Shown piece after piece: positions 60,894 to 64,000 of a DNA stretch of 64,000 bases. Within the stretch, counting starts at the first letter, position 1; each line of letters opens with the position of its first letter. The notes under the pieces were generated by a model. The model was given only the letters and a program-made list of their open reading frames with translations. It did no database searches and had not been told where the DNA came from. The stretch is from Fibrobacter sp. UBA4297 (GTDB taxonomy: Bacteria; Fibrobacterota; Fibrobacteria; Fibrobacterales; Fibrobacteraceae). A program made the position numbers and the translations under genes. The stretch covers positions 62,001 to 126,000 of the forward strand of contig NZ_DGUZ01000009.1 of NCBI RefSeq assembly GCF_002394865.1. The letters are read 5' to 3'.

Positions 60894-63725
60894 CTACAGC
60901 AAGTTCACGATTGCCGTGAACAGCGCATCCGAAAGGGCGTTTGTTTCCAAACCTTCAATCACGCTGAACTGGTTGAACATGATCTGTCCCTTGCCAAACG
61001 GCACGAGCTGCAGGTCCACACCCGTCTTGATTTCGCCATCCTTGAGTGTCACTGAACGTGCATAAACCTTAGCGCCAGCGAGCTCGTTCAACGAAATGCC
61101 CGGCATAGCCGATGCAGAGTTGTGGTCGAGAACGCCGTTGCCGCCGAACACAGCGAGGAGCGGAGAATCCTTCGGCAAGTAGTGCAAGCTGAATTCGTTT
61201 GCGCCTGTGGTCCAGTGGGCTTCGATCTTGCTTTCAAAGTTGTGGCTCTGGTTCAAAAGGTCGATATCTTCAGTCGTCATATCGGAGAGCAACAGCGTCT
61301 TGCCGCCGTTCTTCGTGACTTCGATAATCTTTTCCAAGATTTCATCTGGCCAAGAACTCAAGTTTGCAGTGAAGATAATTTGTTCGGAACCGTCGAGAGC
61401 GGCGAGCACATCGCTCGATTCGTCATAGTTATCCAAGAAGCAAACCTTGCTCATCGCTTCCTTCACGTCGGCCTGTTCAATCACGATCAAGTCTTCGTAG
61501 CTAGAATGGATTTCCTTGCCGCAATCCTTGAGCGTGAGCTTTATCTTGTACATGCCGGTTGCGCGCGGAGCCATCAATGTGCAAATGCCAAGCTGCGTAA
61601 GAGTCTTCTTTTCGGCAGGTTCTTCGGGCATGACCTTCTGCGTGTTGAGTACTTTGTCCTTAGCGTCAAGGAGCGAAACTTCGATTTCCACGTCTTCTAA
61701 ACGGCTGTTGTTCAAAAGCGTGAGCTGGAAACTGACTTCGCTCTGCGGAGTGACGACGTGTTCCAGTTCGCTGATGAGCACGCGGCTAGGAGTCGTGATT
61801 TCGCGAGCGAAATTCTGGATGCCCTTGGACTTTCTGTTTTCGTCGTTAAGGCCGCTGAAGTCGGTGCCGTTGTCGGCCCACTGGTCGAGGAAAAATCCGG
61901 AAATCTGCGGGTTGCTCTGGAATGCCGTAATCTGGTCGTACTTGCTCTTGAGGGCAATGCGGTAAACATCGGCGTTGAATGATTCGAAGTTCGGCCAAAT
62001 GGAGAGCTTGCTATCGTCGACGAACGTTTCCACAGACTTGAATTCGTTTTTGATGGCCTTCTGGCTCTTGACGCTGCGAGGACCGGCGATGGTGGTTGCG
62101 CGCTTCGGGAAGAGCGTATTGTTCTTGAGCGTCACCAAAACCTTGTTTTCGATATCGTTCAAAATCGGTTCTTCTTCATCCTGGAAGTGGCTGTCACCAA
62201 GACCCGTGTCAGGAACAGCGAGTTCCGGATCTTCCTTGTCGAACATGTGGGCGAGGTAGTGCGTGTAAGCGGCACTCGGGTTTAAACGCGGGTTCACGCG
62301 CATCGTGGCGTACTGCGAAATACGGTCGATGGAAACCGGGATAATCTTACCCGTATCTTTGTGGAAGTTTGCTTCGTTGTCGAGGTAAATACTGTTGAAG
62401 TTGCTGATAGCCGGGCGGCAGGTGTCGATCGGGCTAATAGCGTTCAAAAGCTTGTTACCGTTCTGGAGCATGAACGTTCCGTTTTCGGAACCGAGAATCC
62501 AGGCGGCGATACACGGATGGTTGTGCTGGTCCTTGACCATGTCGTTGATGAGCTTCTTCGTGATTTCGAGACCCTGTGCGGTAGAACGCATCGTGTGGAT
62601 CGGGAATTCCTGGAACACGAACAAACCAATCTTGTCGCAGATGTCGAGAGCCGTGCTGCTGAGCGGAGCGCCACAAGAACGGATGACGTTGAAACCTGCC
62701 GCCTTCACGGCGTTTAAGTCCTTTTCGAGAGCCGGGTTCTGGTCTGTCCAGAGGCCGCCTTCGCTCCACTGCTGGTTGTAGCTCACGCCCATGAGCTTCA
62801 CGATGGAGTCGTTGATGTAGTAGTCACCCTTGAGGCAGTCGAACTTGCGGAAGCCGAACGTCTTCACGACAGGGAAGGTGTATTCCGGAGCCTTGCCCTT
62901 GGCGCCCTTGATTTCGAGCTGCATTTCAATCGCAAACAGGTTCGGACGTTCCGGACTCCAGACGCACTTGTCCTTCTTCCAGTCCTTGATGCCAAGCAAG
63001 AACTTCTGCGTGGCGTTTTCCTTTTCGAGCTTGATATCCTTGAAGAATTCGTAAACGTCGCCATTCGGGTTCTTCATGAGGATGCGGAGGCGGGACTGGT
63101 AACCGCGCGGGTTGTTGAAGAAAGCTTCAACAGAAACGCGTTCCTGGTCCATGTCCGGTTCGACGTGAATGTCAGAAATGAATGCGGCGTTGCCGAGAAT
63201 CAAGTCTACGTGACCGCAGATACCGCCATATGGATACTGCGACCAGGGGAGGCCAACCGGCATTTCTCCCGGGTGGGCATAGCGATCATTTGCGCCTTCC
63301 TTGCTTTCGCGACCGAAGTCAATGCGGCTATTCGTTGCACCCATGTTTGCAACGCGGATGCAGAGGATGTTTTCTTCGCCGAGCTTGATTGCCTTCTGCG
63401 TTTCAATGACAAAGGACGTGTAGGCGCCAAAGTGGTCGCCCAAAAGTTTACCGTTAAGCCAGATGGTGGCGTGCGTTGCAATCTTTTCAAAGCGGAGGAA
63501 AATGCGCTTTGTGACCTGCTTTTCGTCGTCAATCGTGAATCTCTTGAAATAGAATGCGCAGTCCTGGGCCATCAAAAGCTTGTCAAAAGCTCTTTCCCAG
63601 ATGTGGGGAACGCTAACAGTCTGTGTTTTTTCAGGATACGTTGCATACCAACGATTGGAGATGCCGGTGTCTTCCGTGTCCCAGATCATCTGCCAATCGC
63701 CATCAAGGCTGATAATTTTGCTCAT
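60894..63725 (-). CDS. glycoside hydrolase family 2 protein (beta-galactosidase/glucuronidase-like)
   Basis: The protein has 943 residues. The N-terminal jelly-roll domain (about 1-190) has LDGDWQMIW and RFEKIATHATIWLNGKLLGDHFGAY. An Ig-like domain follows. The TIM barrel (about 300-620) has GVSYNQQWSEGG, VIRSCGAPLSSTALDICDKIGLFVFQEFP and HPCIAAWILGSENGT, where Glu is the probable acid/base. The nucleophile site is less clear. The C-terminal part has a Rossmann-like region (NGGKTLLLSDM). No signal peptide, so probably intracellular. ATG 63725 has AAAGGA seven bases upstream; an extension to 63869 would be repeat-derived. Its exact sugar is unknown. Confidence 0.82.
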   Translation of the reverse strand: MSKIISLDGDWQMIWDTEDTGISNRWYATYPEKTQTVSVPHIWERAFDKLLMAQDCAFYFKRFTIDDEKQVTKRIFLRFEKIATHATIWLNGKLLGDHFGAYTSFVIETQKAIKLGEENILCIRVANMGATNSRIDFGRESKEGANDRYAHPGEMPVGLPWSQYPYGGICGHVDLILGNAAFISDIHVEPDMDQERVSVEAFFNNPRGYQSRLRILMKNPNGDVYEFFKDIKLEKENATQKFLLGIKDWKKDKCVWSPERPNLFAIEMQLEIKGAKGKAPEYTFPVVKTFGFRKFDCLKGDYYINDSIVKLMGVSYNQQWSEGGLWTDQNPALEKDLNAVKAAGFNVIRSCGAPLSSTALDICDKIGLFVFQEFPIHTMRSTAQGLEITKKLINDMVKDQHNHPCIAAWILGSENGTFMLQNGNKLLNAISPIDTCRPAISNFNSIYLDNEANFHKDTGKIIPVSIDRISQYATMRVNPRLNPSAAYTHYLAHMFDKEDPELAVPDTGLGDSHFQDEEEPILNDIENKVLVTLKNNTLFPKRATTIAGPRSVKSQKAIKNEFKSVETFVDDSKLSIWPNFESFNADVYRIALKSKYDQITAFQSNPQISGFFLDQWADNGTDFSGLNDENRKSKGIQNFAREITTPSRVLISELEHVVTPQSEVSFQLTLLNNSRLEDVEIEVSLLDAKDKVLNTQKVMPEEPAEKKTLTQLGICTLMAPRATGMYKIKLTLKDCGKEIHSSYEDLIVIEQADVKEAMSKVCFLDNYDESSDVLAALDGSEQIIFTANLSSWPDEILEKIIEVTKNGGKTLLLSDMTTEDIDLLNQSHNFESKIEAHWTTGANEFSLHYLPKDSPLLAVFGGNGVLDHNSASAMPGISLNELAGAKVYARSVTLKDGEIKTGVDLQLVPFGKGQIMFNQFSVIEGLETNALSDALFTAIVNLL

Positions 63726-63774
63726 TAGGGGATCCTTTATAAAATTCCGAAGACAATTTAGCAAAAAGAGATGT

Positions 63775-63892
63775 GAGACGAGTGACGAGAGACGAGAGAA
63801 TAGGCTTAAACGAGCTGCTTTTCTTTCTTTTTCCCGCACTATCGTCATCCTGGCAAGCCTTCTCGTCATCCTGAGATGAAGTCGATGTGTCC
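63775..63892. repeat. GACGAGAG words and GTCATCCTG palindromic words
   Basis: TGAGACGAGTGACGAGAGACGAGAG occupies 63775-63803. After a gap, two GTCATCCTG words (63844-63873) belong to the dispersed GTCATCCCGG class. The gap is otherwise empty. Confidence 0.55.
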
Positions 63893-63942
63893 AGTTATTT
63901 CTCGAAAATGCATTTTTTTATCATTTTTCACTCCTGTGCCCC

Positions 63943-63973
63943 TTTGATTTTCTGTGCACTATTACTAAATTTG
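63943..63973 (+). promoter_or_regulatory. FCB-type promoter (TTTG - 19 - TAAATTTG) for a gene beyond the window
   Basis: TTTG at 63943-63946 and TAAATTTG at 63966-63973 are 19 bases apart, a textbook Bacteroidetes promoter. The window ends with AAAAAGGAT, a probable ribosome-binding site, so a plus-strand gene likely begins just after 64000. Confidence 0.6.
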
Positions 63974-64000
63974 TGGTCCCAATAGCAACCTAAAAAGGAT

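Overview
The window looks like a piece of chromosome from a Fibrobacter-type bacterium (FCB superphylum). Four things point there. Two lipoproteins carry the FISUMP domain, a family named after Fibrobacter succinogenes. There is a secreted GH5 endoglucanase and a GH2 glycosidase. A very long polyserine linker joins domains of an exported protein that ends in a type IX-secretion-like domain, and a gingipain-type C25 peptidase resembling the PorU sortase is also present. Finally, many genes have a TAnnTTTG/TAnnTTTA box just upstream of the start codon, the promoter type known from Bacteroidetes. I see no rRNA, tRNA, CRISPR array, phage or insertion sequence.

Layout. 1-6.2 kb: end of a GGDEF protein, an MgtC/DUF4010 membrane protein, thiD, a FISUMP lipoprotein, typA, ruvX and a receiver-like protein. 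6.3-14.9 kb: a lamin-tail lipoprotein, a GGQ release-factor-like protein, then a run of envelope genes ending in the C25 peptidase and a membrane protein. 15.2-19.7 kb (minus strand): yicC, a metX-metW fusion and dnaA. 19.9-26.7 kb (plus): a membrane protein, a squalene/phytoene synthase, lspA, rluD, a MurC-like ligase and an MtaD-like deaminase. 26.8-32 kb: two related lipoproteins (the first with DUF4419) and the GH5 endoglucanase. 32.2-36.6 kb: an outer-membrane protein coupled to a calcium-repeat lipoprotein (minus), then a YkgJ/SprT pair (plus). 36.8-41 kb: a rearranged solute-binding lipoprotein, a DUF436 protein and a diadenylate-cyclase-like protein. 41.1-44 kb (minus): lgt, a penicillin-binding protein and orn. 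44.2-49.5 kb: fabF, a DUF2279 protein, an SNF-type transporter, a small outer-membrane protein and pgpA. 49.7-54.4 kb: hflX, the polyserine protein and glyQS. 54.7-59 kb: an SMR transporter, a second FISUMP lipoprotein and an operon of a small lipoprotein plus two paralogous barrel proteins. 59-63.7 kb (minus): hisI, proA and the GH2 enzyme.

Most genes are housekeeping or envelope functions. Lipoprotein maturation is represented at both steps (lgt and lspA), which fits the many lipoproteins. The least explained parts are the intergenic repeats. A TTAGAAC heptamer family forms two-armed structures that begin at gene stop codons, closes all reading frames on both strands, and in one place has 13 perfect tandem copies. 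At least three other short-word families (GACGAGAG, GGTTATAGGT, and GTCATGCC/GGCATC palindromes) behave similarly. The most interesting protein is the DisA/CdaA-like one at 39318-41009.
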